Positions 1-8,593 of a stretch of 48,431 nucleotides of DNA are shown piece after piece. The notes beneath the pieces are model-generated. The model made no database searches and was not told the DNA's origin. It saw only the letters and a list, made by a program, of their open reading frames with translations. Source of the DNA: JALZEG01 sp046263255 (GTDB lineage: Bacteria > Actinomycetota > CADDZG01 > WHSQ01); assembly GCA_046263255.1 (NCBI GenBank), contig JBHELD010000022.1, positions 1 to 48,431 of the forward strand. Direction: 5' to 3'. The translations under genes were made by a program, and so were the position numbers. Every line of letters starts with the position of its first letter. Position 1 is the stretch's first letter.

Positions 1-1
1 G

Positions 2-157
2 GACCGGGAGTACTTCCGCGTGCTCGCGCGGCCCGCGGGGGCCACGGCGACCGGTGACGTCGACCCGGACGGGTTCATGGTTTCGCCCGGCGCGGTCTAC
101 GACCTCTACCAGGACCGGACGAAGGACTCGTGGCGCCTCGCGCGGATCTGGGACTGA
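2..157 (+). CDS. C-terminal fragment of an unrecognised protein
   Basis: An open frame runs in from the left edge and stops with TGA at 155-157, leaving the last 51 residues. The fragment is acidic and aromatic (it ends SWRLARIWD) and has the composition of a real coding sequence: third positions are almost all G or C. I do not recognise a family. The next gene follows after about 130 bases that contain an A-rich patch, so this is probably the end of a separate transcription unit. Confidence 0.55.
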   Translation, partial: DREYFRVLARPAGATATGDVDPDGFMVSPGAVYDLYQDRTKDSWRLARIWD

Positions 158-220
158 TGCGCACGGGGGGCTGTGTTCTCTTCAGAAAAAATTCGGAAGA
201 AAAGAGAGCGGCCCGCGAGG

Positions 221-256
221 CCCCTGCGGCGAACGAGACCCCTGCGGCGAACGGGA
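221..256. repeat. Two tandem 18-bp repeats
   Basis: Two adjacent 18-base units (221-238 and 239-256), both beginning CCCCTGCGGCGAACG, differ at a single base. They lie between the unknown first gene and the thioesterase promoter. An A-rich patch (about 182-212, containing AAAAAA) precedes them and is unusually AT-rich for this DNA. No function is evident. Confidence 0.6.
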
Positions 257-276
257 GGGCTCCGCGCGGCGCCGGG

Positions 277-282
277 TATCGT
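277..282 (+). promoter_or_regulatory. -10 hexamer TATCGT, leaderless type
   Basis: TATCGT stands 7 bases before the ATG at 290, with no Shine-Dalgarno sequence between. This spacing fits a transcript that begins at or next to the start codon. The same hexamer occurs before the dksA/traR gene at 45903. Confidence 0.5.
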
Positions 283-289
283 CCCGCGC

Positions 290-703
290 ATGGCGGGGAC
301 CAGGTGGGATGCGGTGCGATCGGGCGACGTCACGCTGCCCGTCAACAGCGCGCTCGGCTTCGCGATCGACCCCGAGGCGGACGGCGTCGCCTACGACTGG
401 ACGGTGCCCCCGGAGTACTGCCACGCCGAGGGGAACCTCCAGGGCGGGATGCTCGCGGCGTTCGCCGACGCGGTGCTCGGCGGCGCCGCCGCGACCGAGC
501 TCCCCGAGGACCGCTACCCCGTGCTCGCCGAGATGAAGATCTCGATCCTGCGCCCGGCCCCCGCGGGTGCGCGGCTCCGGGCGACCGGCCGCGTAGTGAA
601 GGCGGGGCGGCGCGTGATCTTCACCGAGGCCGAGATCACGGACACCTCGACCGGGAAGCTCGTGGCGAAGGCGAGCGGCACCGCCCTCTCCGCCGCGGTC
701 TGA
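290..703 (+). CDS. PaaI-like hot-dog fold thioesterase
   Basis: This 137-residue protein is probably an acyl-CoA thioesterase of the PaaI/YigI hot-dog family. The signature is the segment EGNLQGGMLAAFADAVLGGAA at about residues 47-67, matching the family's HGG-x-LAxLaDxAxG helix, although here the usual HGG reads QGG. Length matches a single hot-dog domain. The frame is open further upstream, but ATG 290 is preferred because the fold begins there and a -10 hexamer lies 7 bases before it. Its end is 13 bases before dnaE2, so the two may be co-transcribed. The substrate cannot be told from sequence. Confidence 0.8.
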   Translation: MAGTRWDAVRSGDVTLPVNSALGFAIDPEADGVAYDWTVPPEYCHAEGNLQGGMLAAFADAVLGGAAATELPEDRYPVLAEMKISILRPAPAGARLRATGRVVKAGRRVIFTEAEITDTSTGKLVAKASGTALSAAV

Positions 704-716
704 CGAGAGCCCGCCG

Positions 717-3700
717 GTGAGCGGGTTCGTCCACCTCCACACGCACTCGGTCTGGTCGCTGCGCGACGGCGCCATACCGGCCGAGGTCCTCCCGCACTTC
801 GCCGCCGACCTCGGCTTCGAGGCCGTCGCGCTCACCGACCACGACTCCCTCCTCGGCGCGGTCCGCTTCGCGAAGGCGTGCCGCGACGCGGGCGTCAAGC
901 CGATCTACGGCGCCGAGGTAACCGTCAGACGAGAAGGCGACGAAGGCACGCGGTGGAACGACCTCGACCACGTCACGCTGATCGCCCGCAGCCGCACCGG
1001 GTACGCCAACCTCTGCCGCATCGTCTCCGACGCCCACCTCTCCCACGAGCGCGACCGTCCCGAGACCACCCTCGGGAAGATCGCCGAGCGCGCCGAGGGT
1101 CTCTTCGTCCTCTCCGGATGCAGCCGCGGCGAGGTCGCGCGCAAGGCCGCGTCCGGCGACATTCCCGGAGCGGTCGAGGCCGCTCGCAAGTGGAAGCAAG
1201 AGATAGGCGACGGCTACCGGCTCGAGGTCTTCGACCACCGCGGGTACGGGCACCACCTGCTCCGGGACCGGCTCCTGGGCATCGCCGGGGAGACCCACAC
1301 CAGGCCCGTCGCGAGCAACGACGTCCACTACGCGACCCCGCGCTACGCCGGGGTCCACGAGCTCCTCCACGCGATCAAGGACATCGTCCCGCTCTCGCGC
1401 ACGCACTCGATCCGCCCGAACTCCGAGTACTACCTGAAGGACCCCGCGGAGATGCGGGCGCTCTTCGCCGACGCTCCCGAGGCCGCCGAAGAGACGCTTC
1501 GCATCGCGAACCAGTGCGACTTCGACCTAGATCTCGGCACCTACCACTTCCCGGACTTCGCCCTCCCCGAGGGGGACCTGCCCGAGTGGGTCCTGGAGCG
1601 CCGCTGCTACGAGGGGACGTACCGGCGGTTCGACCGCATCACGCCCGAGGTCGAGGACCGGCTCCAGCACGAGCTCCGGATGATCACGAAGCTCGGGTGG
1701 CCCGGCTACTTCCTGCTCGTCGCCGACATCGTCGACCACGTGAAGAAGGTCCTCGGGATCCGCTGCACGTGCCGGGGGAGCGCGGCGGGCTCCCTCGTCT
1801 GCTATCTCCTCGGGATCTCCGACGTCGACCCCGTCCGCTACGACCTGCTGTTTGAGCGCTTCATGAACACGCGGCGCGAGGAGCTCCCCGACATCGACGT
1901 CGACGTCGAGTCGCACCGCCGCGAGGAGGTCCTCGCGCACGTCCTCGACACCTACGGCGCCGACCAGACCGCGATGTGCTGCATGGTCGACACGTTTCGC
2001 GCCCGCATGGCGATCCGCGAGGTCGGCAAGGCCCTGGGGCTCCCGCCGGAGGAGATCGACCTCGTAGCGAAGGCGTTCCCGCGCGTCCGCGCCGCCGACA
2101 TCCCGCAGGCGATCGAGCGCCTCCCCGAGCTCGCCGGCAGCAACCTGGACGCGGGGCAGCTCGAGCAGCTCTTCTCGCTCTGCATCGAGATCGACGGCTT
2201 CCCGCGCCACCTCGCGCTCCACCCTTCCGGCGTGATCCTGTCGTCGCGCGACCTCGCCGACCGGGTCCCGATGCAGGAGAGCTTCGGTGGCTTCACGATG
2301 CTCCAGGCCGACAAGGACGACGTCGAGGAGCTCGGGCTCGTCAAGCTCGACGTCCTCGGCGTGCGGATGCTGTCGTCGATCGCCCATGCCGTGGACGAGG
2401 TCGAGCGGGCCCACGGCGTGGAGCTCGACCTCGACTCGCTCCCACACGACGACGGCAAGACTTTCGAGCTCGTGCGGTCGTCGCGGACGCTCGGGTGCTT
2501 CCAGATCGAGTCGCCCGGGCAGCGCGAGCTGCTCGCGCGGTTCCAGCCGAGCCGCTTCGCGGACCTCATCGTCGACATCTCGCTGTTCCGCCCCGGCCCC
2601 GTGAAGTCCGACATGGTGAGCCCGTACCTGGACCGCCGCCACGGCTTCGCCGAGACGCGGTATCCGCACCCGAGGCTCCGGCCGATCCTCGCCGAGACCA
2701 ACGGCGTCGTCGTATTCCACGAGCAAGTCATCCGCGTGATCGCCGCCGCGACCGGCTGCTCGCTCGACGACGCCGACTACGTGCGCAGGCACCTCGACGC
2801 GGAGCGCCCCGGCGGAGTCGTGTGGGAGGGGGTCGCGCAGCCGATCGAGATCGTCCCGCCGGACGAGGACGTCGCGTCGTGGTTCAAGGCCGCCGCCGTC
2901 CGCAACGGGTTCACTCCCCGCCAGGCGGAGGACCTCTGGAGGGAGGTGTTCGCGTTCGCGTCGTTCGGCTTCTGCAAGGCGCACGCGGCCGCGTTCGCGC
3001 TCCCGACGTACCTCTCGTCGTGGCTGAAGGCGCACTACCCGGCGGAGTTCCTCGCCGGGGTCCTCACCCACGACCCCGGCATGTACCCCCGCCGGCTGAT
3101 CGTCGCCGACGCGCGGAACTTCGGGATCCCGATCCTGCCGGTGGACGTGAACGCGTCGCACGCGACCTACCGGGTCGAACGTATGGCGGAGAGGTGGGGG
3201 ATCCGGCTCGCCTTCTCGGAGGTCCGGGACATCTCCGGCGCCGAGATCGACTCGCTCCTCGCGGCCCGGCCGTTCGACTCGCTGGAGGACCTGTGGCGCC
3301 GCGCGAGCCTCAGCCGTCCCGTGCTCGAGAACCTCGTCCACGTCGGCGCCCTCGACTCCATAAAGGGGAGCCGCTCCCGCCGTGAGCTCTTGTGGCGGGC
3401 CGTCGACCTCACGACGAGGGTTCCGCCGGCGCGCGCGCCGCGCCGCCGGAGAGCCCCGGCCGCCCCGGCGCCGGACCCCGCGACCCAGCTCTCGTTCGAC
3501 CTCGAGGAGCCGATCGCGGAGACGCTTCCCGGGCTCCCGGACTACTCGCCGATGGAGGAGACCCAGGCGGAGCTCGAGATCACCGGCATCGACGCGCGGC
3601 GCCACATGATCGAGCTCTACCGGCCCTGGATGGCCGAGATCGGCTGCGTCCCGGCGGCGGAGCTCGTGGACCAGAAGAACAACGCGCTCGTATGGGTGGC

Positions 3701-4115
3701 CGGCGTGAAGGTGTCGAGCCAGACCCCCGCGATCCGCTCCGGGCAGCGCATCATCTTCGTCACGCTCGACGACACGACGGGCCCGATGGACGTAACGGTC
3801 TTCGAGCGGGTCCAGGCCCGCTGCGCCCGGACCGTGTTCCACTCGTGGCTGCTGCTCTTCAAGGGGCTCGTCCGCAAGCGGGGCGGAGCGTCGCTCGTCT
3901 ACCGGACCGACCCCCGCAACGTCGGGATCACGGTCGTGGCGCAGGAGGCCTTCGACCTCGCGCAGCTCGCCGCCGACCGCGCCGCCGGCCACTCGCTCGC
4001 CGCGGCCCTCGGCCGCCAGCGGAGGATCCAGGCGGCACGCGGCCTCGGCGCCGGCACGAGCGAGGCCGCGCCGGGGCGGCTGTGGCACGCCAGCGGGGGC
4101 AGCGCCGGCCGCTGA
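717..4115 (+). CDS. dnaE2: Error-prone DNA polymerase III alpha subunit DnaE2
   Basis: A C-family replicative-type polymerase of 1,132 residues, assigned to the error-prone DnaE2/ImuC branch that copies damaged DNA. The N-terminal PHP domain begins with HLHTHS (residues 6-11) and has TDHDS near residue 40. The palm carries PDIDVDV near residues 391-397, with the two catalytic aspartates. A helix-hairpin-helix region follows, then an OB-fold near residues 985-1070, and the protein ends LWHASGGSAGR, an ending typical of DnaE2 rather than DnaE1. It starts with GTG at 717. A separate dnaE1 begins at 48354, which supports the DnaE2 assignment. dinB lies 2 kb away, but no imuA or imuB is present. 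Confidence 0.93.
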   Translation: MSGFVHLHTHSVWSLRDGAIPAEVLPHFAADLGFEAVALTDHDSLLGAVRFAKACRDAGVKPIYGAEVTVRREGDEGTRWNDLDHVTLIARSRTGYANLCRIVSDAHLSHERDRPETTLGKIAERAEGLFVLSGCSRGEVARKAASGDIPGAVEAARKWKQEIGDGYRLEVFDHRGYGHHLLRDRLLGIAGETHTRPVASNDVHYATPRYAGVHELLHAIKDIVPLSRTHSIRPNSEYYLKDPAEMRALFADAPEAAEETLRIANQCDFDLDLGTYHFPDFALPEGDLPEWVLERRCYEGTYRRFDRITPEVEDRLQHELRMITKLGWPGYFLLVADIVDHVKKVLGIRCTCRGSAAGSLVCYLLGISDVDPVRYDLLFERFMNTRREELPDIDVDVESHRREEVLAHVLDTYGADQTAMCCMVDTFRARMAIREVGKALGLPPEEIDLVAKAFPRVRAADIPQAIERLPELAGSNLDAGQLEQLFSLCIEIDGFPRHLALHPSGVILSSRDLADRVPMQESFGGFTMLQADKDDVEELGLVKLDVLGVRMLSSIAHAVDEVERAHGVELDLDSLPHDDGKTFELVRSSRTLGCFQIESPGQRELLARFQPSRFADLIVDISLFRPGPVKSDMVSPYLDRRHGFAETRYPHPRLRPILAETNGVVVFHEQVIRVIAAATGCSLDDADYVRRHLDAERPGGVVWEGVAQPIEIVPPDEDVASWFKAAAVRNGFTPRQAEDLWREVFAFASFGFCKAHAAAFALPTYLSSWLKAHYPAEFLAGVLTHDPGMYPRRLIVADARNFGIPILPVDVNASHATYRVERMAERWGIRLAFSEVRDISGAEIDSLLAARPFDSLEDLWRRASLSRPVLENLVHVGALDSIKGSRSRRELLWRAVDLTTRVPPARAPRRRRAPAAPAPDPATQLSFDLEEPIAETLPGLPDYSPMEETQAELEITGIDARRHMIELYRPWMAEIGCVPAAELVDQKNNALVWVAGVKVSSQTPAIRSGQRIIFVTLDDTTGPMDVTVFERVQARCARTVFHSWLLLFKGLVRKRGGASLVYRTDPRNVGITVVAQEAFDLAQLAADRAAGHSLAAALGRQRRIQAARGLGAGTSEAAPGRLWHASGGSAGR

Positions 4116-4143
4116 ACGGCGTGCAGCGATACGCGCCGGGGCG

Positions 4144-5040
4144 CTACGGCGGCGGCGGCAGCTTCTGGCGCAGCTTCAGCACCGGCTCGAACAGGTCGCC
4201 GTGCTCCTCGACCCGGGCGAGCGCCTCGTGCGACTCGAACGCGAGCGCCGAGGCGTCCCCGGACTCCGCGGCGGCCTCGATCTCCGCCCAAGTCACCGGC
4301 GTCGAGACCGTCGGACGCGGCCGGGCCCGCAGGGAGTAGACGCACACCGTCGTCTTGTGGTCGTCGTTCTGGCTCCAGTCGATCAGCACCTTGCCGACCC
4401 GTTCGGCCTTCGCCTGCCTCGTCACGATCGCGTCCGGGTGCTCGGACGCGAGCCGGACGGCGACCGCGTGCGCCCATGCCCTCGTGGCGTCGAACGTCGC
4501 GCCCGCCGACACGGGGACGAACGTCTGGATCCCCTTGGACCCCGAGGTCTTGGCGAAGCTCTCCAGCCCCAGGTTCTCGAAGACGGCCCGGACCCAGAGC
4601 GCCACCCGCGCGCAGTCGAGGACGTCCGTCCCCTCGCCGGGGTCGAGGTCGAACACGAGCGACCGGGGCCGGTCCAGCCGGTCGGCCCGCGCGAGCGAGG
4701 TATGCAGCTCGAGGTTCGCCAGGTTCGAGGCCCACGCGAGCGCGGCCCGGTCGTTGAGCAGGCAGTAATGGATGATCTTTCCGTCCTTGCGCCGCATCGG
4801 CGCCGTCCGCACCCACTCGGGGCGGTGCCTCGGGCACTGCTTCTCGTAGAAGAAACCTCCCTCGACGCCGTCGGGGTACCGCTTCAGCGTCACCAACCGG
4901 TTCTTCAGGTGGGGGAGCAGCACGGGCGCGGCGTCCTGGTAGTAGCGGACGACGTCGGCTTTCGTGAACCCGCGCTCGGGATAGAAGACGTTGTCGGGGT
5001 TGGTGACGTCGACGCTGCGGCGGCCGGCCCTGACCTTCAC
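4144..5040 (-). CDS. LigD-type polymerase (primase-like) domain protein
   Basis: A stand-alone archaeo-eukaryotic primase-fold polymerase of the kind found in LigD, which fills and extends ends in non-homologous end joining. At 298 residues it is one polymerase domain without nuclease or ligase parts. The metal-binding pair is in FDLDPG (D131, D133), the third carboxylate in KVLIDWSQND (D221), and the nucleotide-binding loop reads SGSKGIQ, with Gln where many relatives have His. It starts with GTG at 5040. It converges on dnaE2 with a 28-base gap and lies 40 bases downstream of the SDR gene. No ku or ligase gene is in view, so it may work with genes elsewhere or act like the stand-alone PolD proteins of actinobacteria. 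Confidence 0.88.
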   Translation of the reverse strand: MKVRAGRRSVDVTNPDNVFYPERGFTKADVVRYYQDAAPVLLPHLKNRLVTLKRYPDGVEGGFFYEKQCPRHRPEWVRTAPMRRKDGKIIHYCLLNDRAALAWASNLANLELHTSLARADRLDRPRSLVFDLDPGEGTDVLDCARVALWVRAVFENLGLESFAKTSGSKGIQTFVPVSAGATFDATRAWAHAVAVRLASEHPDAIVTRQAKAERVGKVLIDWSQNDDHKTTVCVYSLRARPRPTVSTPVTWAEIEAAAESGDASALAFESHEALARVEEHGDLFEPVLKLRQKLPPPP

Positions 5041-5080
5041 CAGCCGTCTTCCCCGGGCAGCTCGCCGAGGCGACCGGTCG

Positions 5081-6157
5081 TCACCGGGACGCGCCGCCGA
5101 CCCTCGTCAGGAGCTCGCGGACCCGGCCGGGCCCGCCGGTCCTCGGGTGGAGCGGGGGCGTGTCGATCCCGGCGCCGTCCTGGAAGCCGTCCATGAGGTC
5201 GAGGTTCGCATCGGCGGCGTCGAAGCGCGGCTTCCAGCCGAGCTCGGTGCGCGCCCTCGTCGTGTTCATCACCGGGACCTGCAGCGCCATGTCGATCCAC
5301 CCTCTGGGGGTCGGCTGGAGGTGGAGCCGCCACGTCAGGTCGGCGCCGCCCTTCAGCACCGCCGGCGGGATCGGCACGAGCCTTGCGCCCAGAAGCTCCG
5401 CGAGCCCTGCCGGGTCCATCACCGGGTCGGCCGCGATGTTGAAGGCGCCGCGCACGCCCGTGACGATCGCGAGCCGGTACGCCTCGCCGGCGTCGTAGGA
5501 GTGCACCACCTGGAAGCGGAGCTCGTCGATGTCGGGGATCACGGGGACGAGGCTCCGGCGCACGAGCTTTCCCGGAAGCAGCGGCCCGAAGAACAGGCGC
5601 CGGATGCCCGACGCCGCCTCGCGCTTGAAGATCAGGCCCGGCCGCAGCCGAACGACCCGGATCCGCGGGTTCGCCCGCTCGAAGGCGTCGAGGATGCGCT
5701 CGGTCTCCGCCTTGTGCCGCGCGTAGAAGGACGACTCGACGCCTTCGGTCGGCCAGCTCTCGTCGACCCCGGCGTCGTCCTTGGGACCCGGCGAGTAGGC
5801 GCCGATCGACGACGCGTAGACCAGCGACCGGACGCCCGCGGCGGCGGCCGCCTCGAACACGCGGCGGCTCCCCTCGACGTTCGTCGCGTGGAGCACCCGG
5901 AGGTTCCGCGAGGGCTGGATGAGCCATGCGAGGTGGACGACGACGTCGCAGCCGGTGAAGAGCGGGACGAGGTCGTCGGACGTGACGTCGGCCCGGCGCC
6001 AGGTCACCTTGGGCGCCCTCAGCTCCGGCTCCCGCCGGGCGATGCCGACGATCGACGTCACCCGCAGCTCGTTCTCGAGCGCCCGGATCAGGCTCGTCCC
6101 GACGTTGCCGGTCGCCCCGACGATCGCGACCTTCATCCCGGTGCCCTCGAACGCCAT
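5081..6157 (-). CDS. NAD(P)-dependent SDR-family epimerase/dehydratase-like protein
   Basis: An extended short-chain dehydrogenase of 358 residues. The Rossmann glycine motif is GATGNVG (residues 14-20) and the catalytic pair is in FYARHK (Y145, K149), preceded by the serine-bearing strand VYASSIGAYSP. The C-terminal half resembles substrate-binding regions of epimerases, but the substrate is unknown. ATG 6157 is chosen because GAGGAG sits 5 bases upstream; an internal ATG seven codons in is also possible. It is transcribed away from dinB across a 64-base gap and leads into the LigD-like gene, although nothing ties it to repair. Confidence 0.8.
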   Translation of the reverse strand: MAFEGTGMKVAIVGATGNVGTSLIRALENELRVTSIVGIARREPELRAPKVTWRRADVTSDDLVPLFTGCDVVVHLAWLIQPSRNLRVLHATNVEGSRRVFEAAAAAGVRSLVYASSIGAYSPGPKDDAGVDESWPTEGVESSFYARHKAETERILDAFERANPRIRVVRLRPGLIFKREAASGIRRLFFGPLLPGKLVRRSLVPVIPDIDELRFQVVHSYDAGEAYRLAIVTGVRGAFNIAADPVMDPAGLAELLGARLVPIPPAVLKGGADLTWRLHLQPTPRGWIDMALQVPVMNTTRARTELGWKPRFDAADANLDLMDGFQDGAGIDTPPLHPRTGGPGRVRELLTRVGGASR

Positions 6158-6208
6158 GGCTGCTCCTCGATATCGGTCTCCCGACGCCTACCCGGAACCG
6201 GCGGGGCG

Positions 6209-6214
6209 TACGCT
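6209..6214 (+). promoter_or_regulatory. -10 hexamer TACGCT, leaderless type, for dinB
   Basis: TACGCT stands 7 bases before the GTG chosen as the dinB start and there is no Shine-Dalgarno sequence. The short divergent gap (6158-6221) must hold promoters for both dinB and the SDR gene. Confidence 0.45.
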
Positions 6215-6221
6215 CGTCCGC

Positions 6222-7409
6222 GTGGAGCGAGCGAAGGTCGCGACCCCCGTCCTGCACGTCGACATGGACGCCTTCTACGCGTCGGTCGAGGTGATCAAAG
6301 ACCCCTCGCTGCGGGGCAAACCGGTGATCGTGGGGGGGCAGGGAGGCCGCGGCGTCGTGACCTCGGCGAGCTACGAGGCCCGGAGGTTCGGCGTCCGCTT
6401 CGCGATGCCGACGATCCAGGCGCGCAGGCTCTGCTCCCGCGGGGTCTTCCTCCCCAACGACTTCGCGGCCTACCAGGACTACTCGGCGCAGATCCGCGAG
6501 GTCTTCCTGTCCTTCACCCCGCTCGTCGAGCCGCCGTCGCTCGACGAGGCGTTCCTCGACGTCTCGGGGTCGGTGAGGCTGTTGGGGCCTCCGGTCGAGA
6601 TAGGGCGCTCGGTGCGCGCGAAGATCGCCGCGCTGGGGCTGACCTGCACGGTCGGCGTCGCGCCGAACAAGTTCCTGGCCAAGCTCGCCTCGACGTCGGC
6701 GAAGCCCGACGGCCTGCTCGTGATCGACCCGGAGCGGGTCGAGTCGTTCCTGCACCCGCTGCCGGTGACGGCTCTATGGGGCGTGGGCGAGGCGACCGGG
6801 GACGCGCTGCGCCGCCTCGGGATCAAGACCGTCGGCGACCTCGCGAGGGTGCCGCGCCGCACGCTGGAGCGTGCGATCGGGGACTCGCTCGGCGCCCACC
6901 TCGCGCACCTCGCCGCGGGCGTCGACGAGCGGGCGGTGACGCCGCATGAGCCTGCGAAATCCGTGGGCTCCGAGGAGACCTTCGCCGCGGACCTGGACGC
7001 CCCCGACGACATCCTTCGGGAGGTGCTCAGGCTGTCGGACCGGACGGCCGGCCGCCTGCGGGCGAAGGGTCTCTGCGGCCGGACCGTGACGCTCAAGGTC
7101 CGCTGGTCGAACTTCCAGACGATCACCCGGTCGAAGACCCTGCCCGCGGAGGTCGATACCGCCGCGGAGGTCTACGCGGTCGCCAGGGAGCTGTACGAGA
7201 AGGTCGCTCCGGGAGCGCCGCGCGTCAGGCTCATCGGCGTGAGCGTGACGTCCCTCGCGCCGGGGCCCCCGCGCCGGCAGCTGGACCTGCTGGGCGAGCG
7301 GCCCGGCCGCGCCGGATGGCAGGAGGCGTCGGCCGCGATCGACTCGATCAGACGGCGCTTCGGCGCGTCGTCGGTCGGACCCGCTACCCTCGCCGACCGC
7401 GGACCGTAG
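6222..7409 (+). CDS. dinB: DNA polymerase IV, Y family
   Basis: A Y-family translesion polymerase of 395 residues. The first catalytic aspartate is in HVDMDAFYASVE (residues 12-23) and the second carboxylate pair in SLDEAFLDVSG, so it is catalytically complete and not an ImuB. Helix-hairpin-helix and little-finger regions follow. Near the C-terminus RQLDLLG is a good beta-clamp binding motif. The frame is open far upstream into the divergent SDR gene; GTG 6222 is preferred because it sits just before the conserved N-terminus and 7 bases after a -10 hexamer. With dnaE2 and the LigD-like protein nearby, this part of the window looks devoted to damage tolerance. Confidence 0.92.
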   Translation: MERAKVATPVLHVDMDAFYASVEVIKDPSLRGKPVIVGGQGGRGVVTSASYEARRFGVRFAMPTIQARRLCSRGVFLPNDFAAYQDYSAQIREVFLSFTPLVEPPSLDEAFLDVSGSVRLLGPPVEIGRSVRAKIAALGLTCTVGVAPNKFLAKLASTSAKPDGLLVIDPERVESFLHPLPVTALWGVGEATGDALRRLGIKTVGDLARVPRRTLERAIGDSLGAHLAHLAAGVDERAVTPHEPAKSVGSEETFAADLDAPDDILREVLRLSDRTAGRLRAKGLCGRTVTLKVRWSNFQTITRSKTLPAEVDTAAEVYAVARELYEKVAPGAPRVRLIGVSVTSLAPGPPRRQLDLLGERPGRAGWQEASAAIDSIRRRFGASSVGPATLADRGP

Positions 7410-7460
7410 CTGCGCCGCGTGCGTAGCCCGAGCGCCTGGTTCGCTAAACGGGGTCGAACC

Positions 7461-7466
7461 TATAAT
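7461..7466 (+). promoter_or_regulatory. Consensus -10 TATAAT, leaderless type, for the DUF3040 gene
   Basis: A perfect TATAAT lies 9 bases before the GTG at 7476 (an alternative GTG at 7470 is too close to be the start). A weak -35, TGGTTC at 7437-7442, gives an 18-base spacer. There is no Shine-Dalgarno site. Confidence 0.65.
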
Positions 7467-7475
7467 CGGGTGACC

Positions 7476-7841
7476 GTGCCGCTGTCAGAGCGCGAGCAGC
7501 GCATCCTCGACGAGATGGAGAAGAGCCTCTACCGGGAGGACCCTGCGCTCGCGGGGGAGTCGCAGCGCAAGTCGACGGGAGGCGGGATGCACGCCGTCCG
7601 CCGCGGGTTGCTGATGTTCGTCGCGGGGCTCCTGGTGCTGTTCGCATTCTTCGTGACGAAGCAGGTCTGGATAGGTGCGCTCGCGTTCGGCTCGATGGTG
7701 TGGGGGATCGTCGTGATCGCCGGCGGCCTGCGCGGCTCCGCTCCGTCACCGAGCCGGACGTTCGCCGACGTGGGAGAACGTCTCGGGCGCGCCGCGAGCG
7801 ACTTCGAGCAACGGCTCAAGCAGCGCTACAAGCGGCGCTAG
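7476..7841 (+). CDS. DUF3040 small membrane protein
   Basis: A 121-residue protein that begins MPLSEREQRILDEMEKSLY, the hallmark N-terminus of the actinobacterial DUF3040 family (usually PLSEHEQRLLEQIE-AL). Two hydrophobic segments follow at about residues 42-60 and 65-85, then a basic amphipathic tail ending KQRYKRR. In well-studied actinobacteria a DUF3040 gene sits near mraZ and dinB; here it directly follows dinB but mraZ is 14 kb away. The start is fixed by the family N-terminus and by the TATAAT 9 bases upstream. The function of the family is unknown to me. Confidence 0.85.
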   Translation: MPLSEREQRILDEMEKSLYREDPALAGESQRKSTGGGMHAVRRGLLMFVAGLLVLFAFFVTKQVWIGALAFGSMVWGIVVIAGGLRGSAPSPSRTFADVGERLGRAASDFEQRLKQRYKRR

Positions 7842-7915
7842 CCGGACGCGCTCCGCGCGCGACGGCAACCTCGGGAAAAACTTTCGCTACTTCGGCAACG
7901 AATGCGGCGCGGGAC

Positions 7916-7945
7916 TTGCCGCGCCGCGACGAGCCGCGCTAGATT
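7916..7945 (+). promoter_or_regulatory. Probable sigma-70 promoter of the MerR gene
   Basis: TTGCCG at 7916-7921 and TAGATT at 7940-7945 are separated by 18 bases and lie 130 bases before the merR-family start. The 233-base gap from 7842 to 8074 is otherwise free of genes and is noticeably less GC-rich than its surroundings. Confidence 0.4.
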
Positions 7946-7961
7946 CCGTACGTCGCACGGA
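7945..7961. promoter_or_regulatory. Dyad TCCGT-N7-ACGGA next to the -10
   Basis: Five-base inverted arms separated by 7 bases overlap the end of the TAGATT hexamer, where a repressor could block initiation. Autoregulation by the MerR-type protein is one possibility, but MerR sites usually lie between -35 and -10, so this is only a suggestion. Confidence 0.25.
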
Positions 7962-8074
7962 GCGGCAATGCAGCACCGGGCATTTCGTAACAGCACTTCG
8001 TTTGCCCGTCGCGGGTATCTCAGGCGTGTCGAAGGTTTTTTCCTCGTTGCTGTAGTGGAAGGACGTACTCATCC

Positions 8075-8593
8075 ATGGAGGGTTTCACTGCTCAACAAAC
8101 GTCACGTTTCACAGGCTGCACAGCACACCAGCTGAGGTATTGGGACCGCATCGGTCTCGTCAAGCCCAGCGTCCAGGCAACCGGCGGCCGGCCGGGCGTC
8201 AGGCGCCTCTACTCGTTCCGCGACCTCGTCGCGTTGAAGGTCGTGAAATCGCTTCTGGAGCACGGCATGAGCCTGCAGCGCGTGCGGCGTGCCTATTCGT
8301 ACCTGCGGAAGAAGGCGGCTCTCGAGGACCATCTCTCGGAGGTCAAGCTCGTCACCGACGGCAAGAGCATCTTCAAGATCTGCAAGACCGACGGTGAGCT
8401 GCTCGATGCGCTGAAGGAGGGCCAGCTCGCGTTCTTCCTGGCGATCGACGAGATCGCGGCCGGCGTGGACGGTCGCGTGGCCGAGTACCTCTACGACCGC
8501 GAGGAGTTCGTGACGGCGCTGAGGCGAGTGGAAGAGACGCTCGAGCAGGAGGTGCCGCCGGAGGCGCGCCGCCGTCTACGAGCGGCCAACTAG
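8075..8593 (+). CDS. MerR-family transcriptional regulator
   Basis: A 172-residue regulator. The MerR winged helix is seen at residues 4-75: FTAQQTSRFTGCTAHQLRYWDRIGL, then RLYSFRDLVALKVVKSLLEHGMSLQRVRRA. The C-terminal half lacks the cysteines of metal sensors and has a DELLDALKEGQLAFFLAID-type segment that I cannot link to a ligand. ATG 8075 has GGAAGGA 11 bases upstream and a 130-base leader behind a sigma-70 promoter, so unlike several neighbours it is not leaderless. Its last 18 bases overlap the convergent tgpA-like gene. Confidence 0.85.
   Translation: MEGFTAQQTSRFTGCTAHQLRYWDRIGLVKPSVQATGGRPGVRRLYSFRDLVALKVVKSLLEHGMSLQRVRRAYSYLRKKAALEDHLSEVKLVTDGKSIFKICKTDGELLDALKEGQLAFFLAIDEIAAGVDGRVAEYLYDREEFVTALRRVEETLEQEVPPEARRRLRAAN

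Noticed and set aside
1527..4088. An 853-codon minus-strand frame opposite dnaE2
   Set aside because: Composition bias (Arg, Glu, Val) and complete overlap with the motif-rich dnaE2 show it is an antisense shadow.
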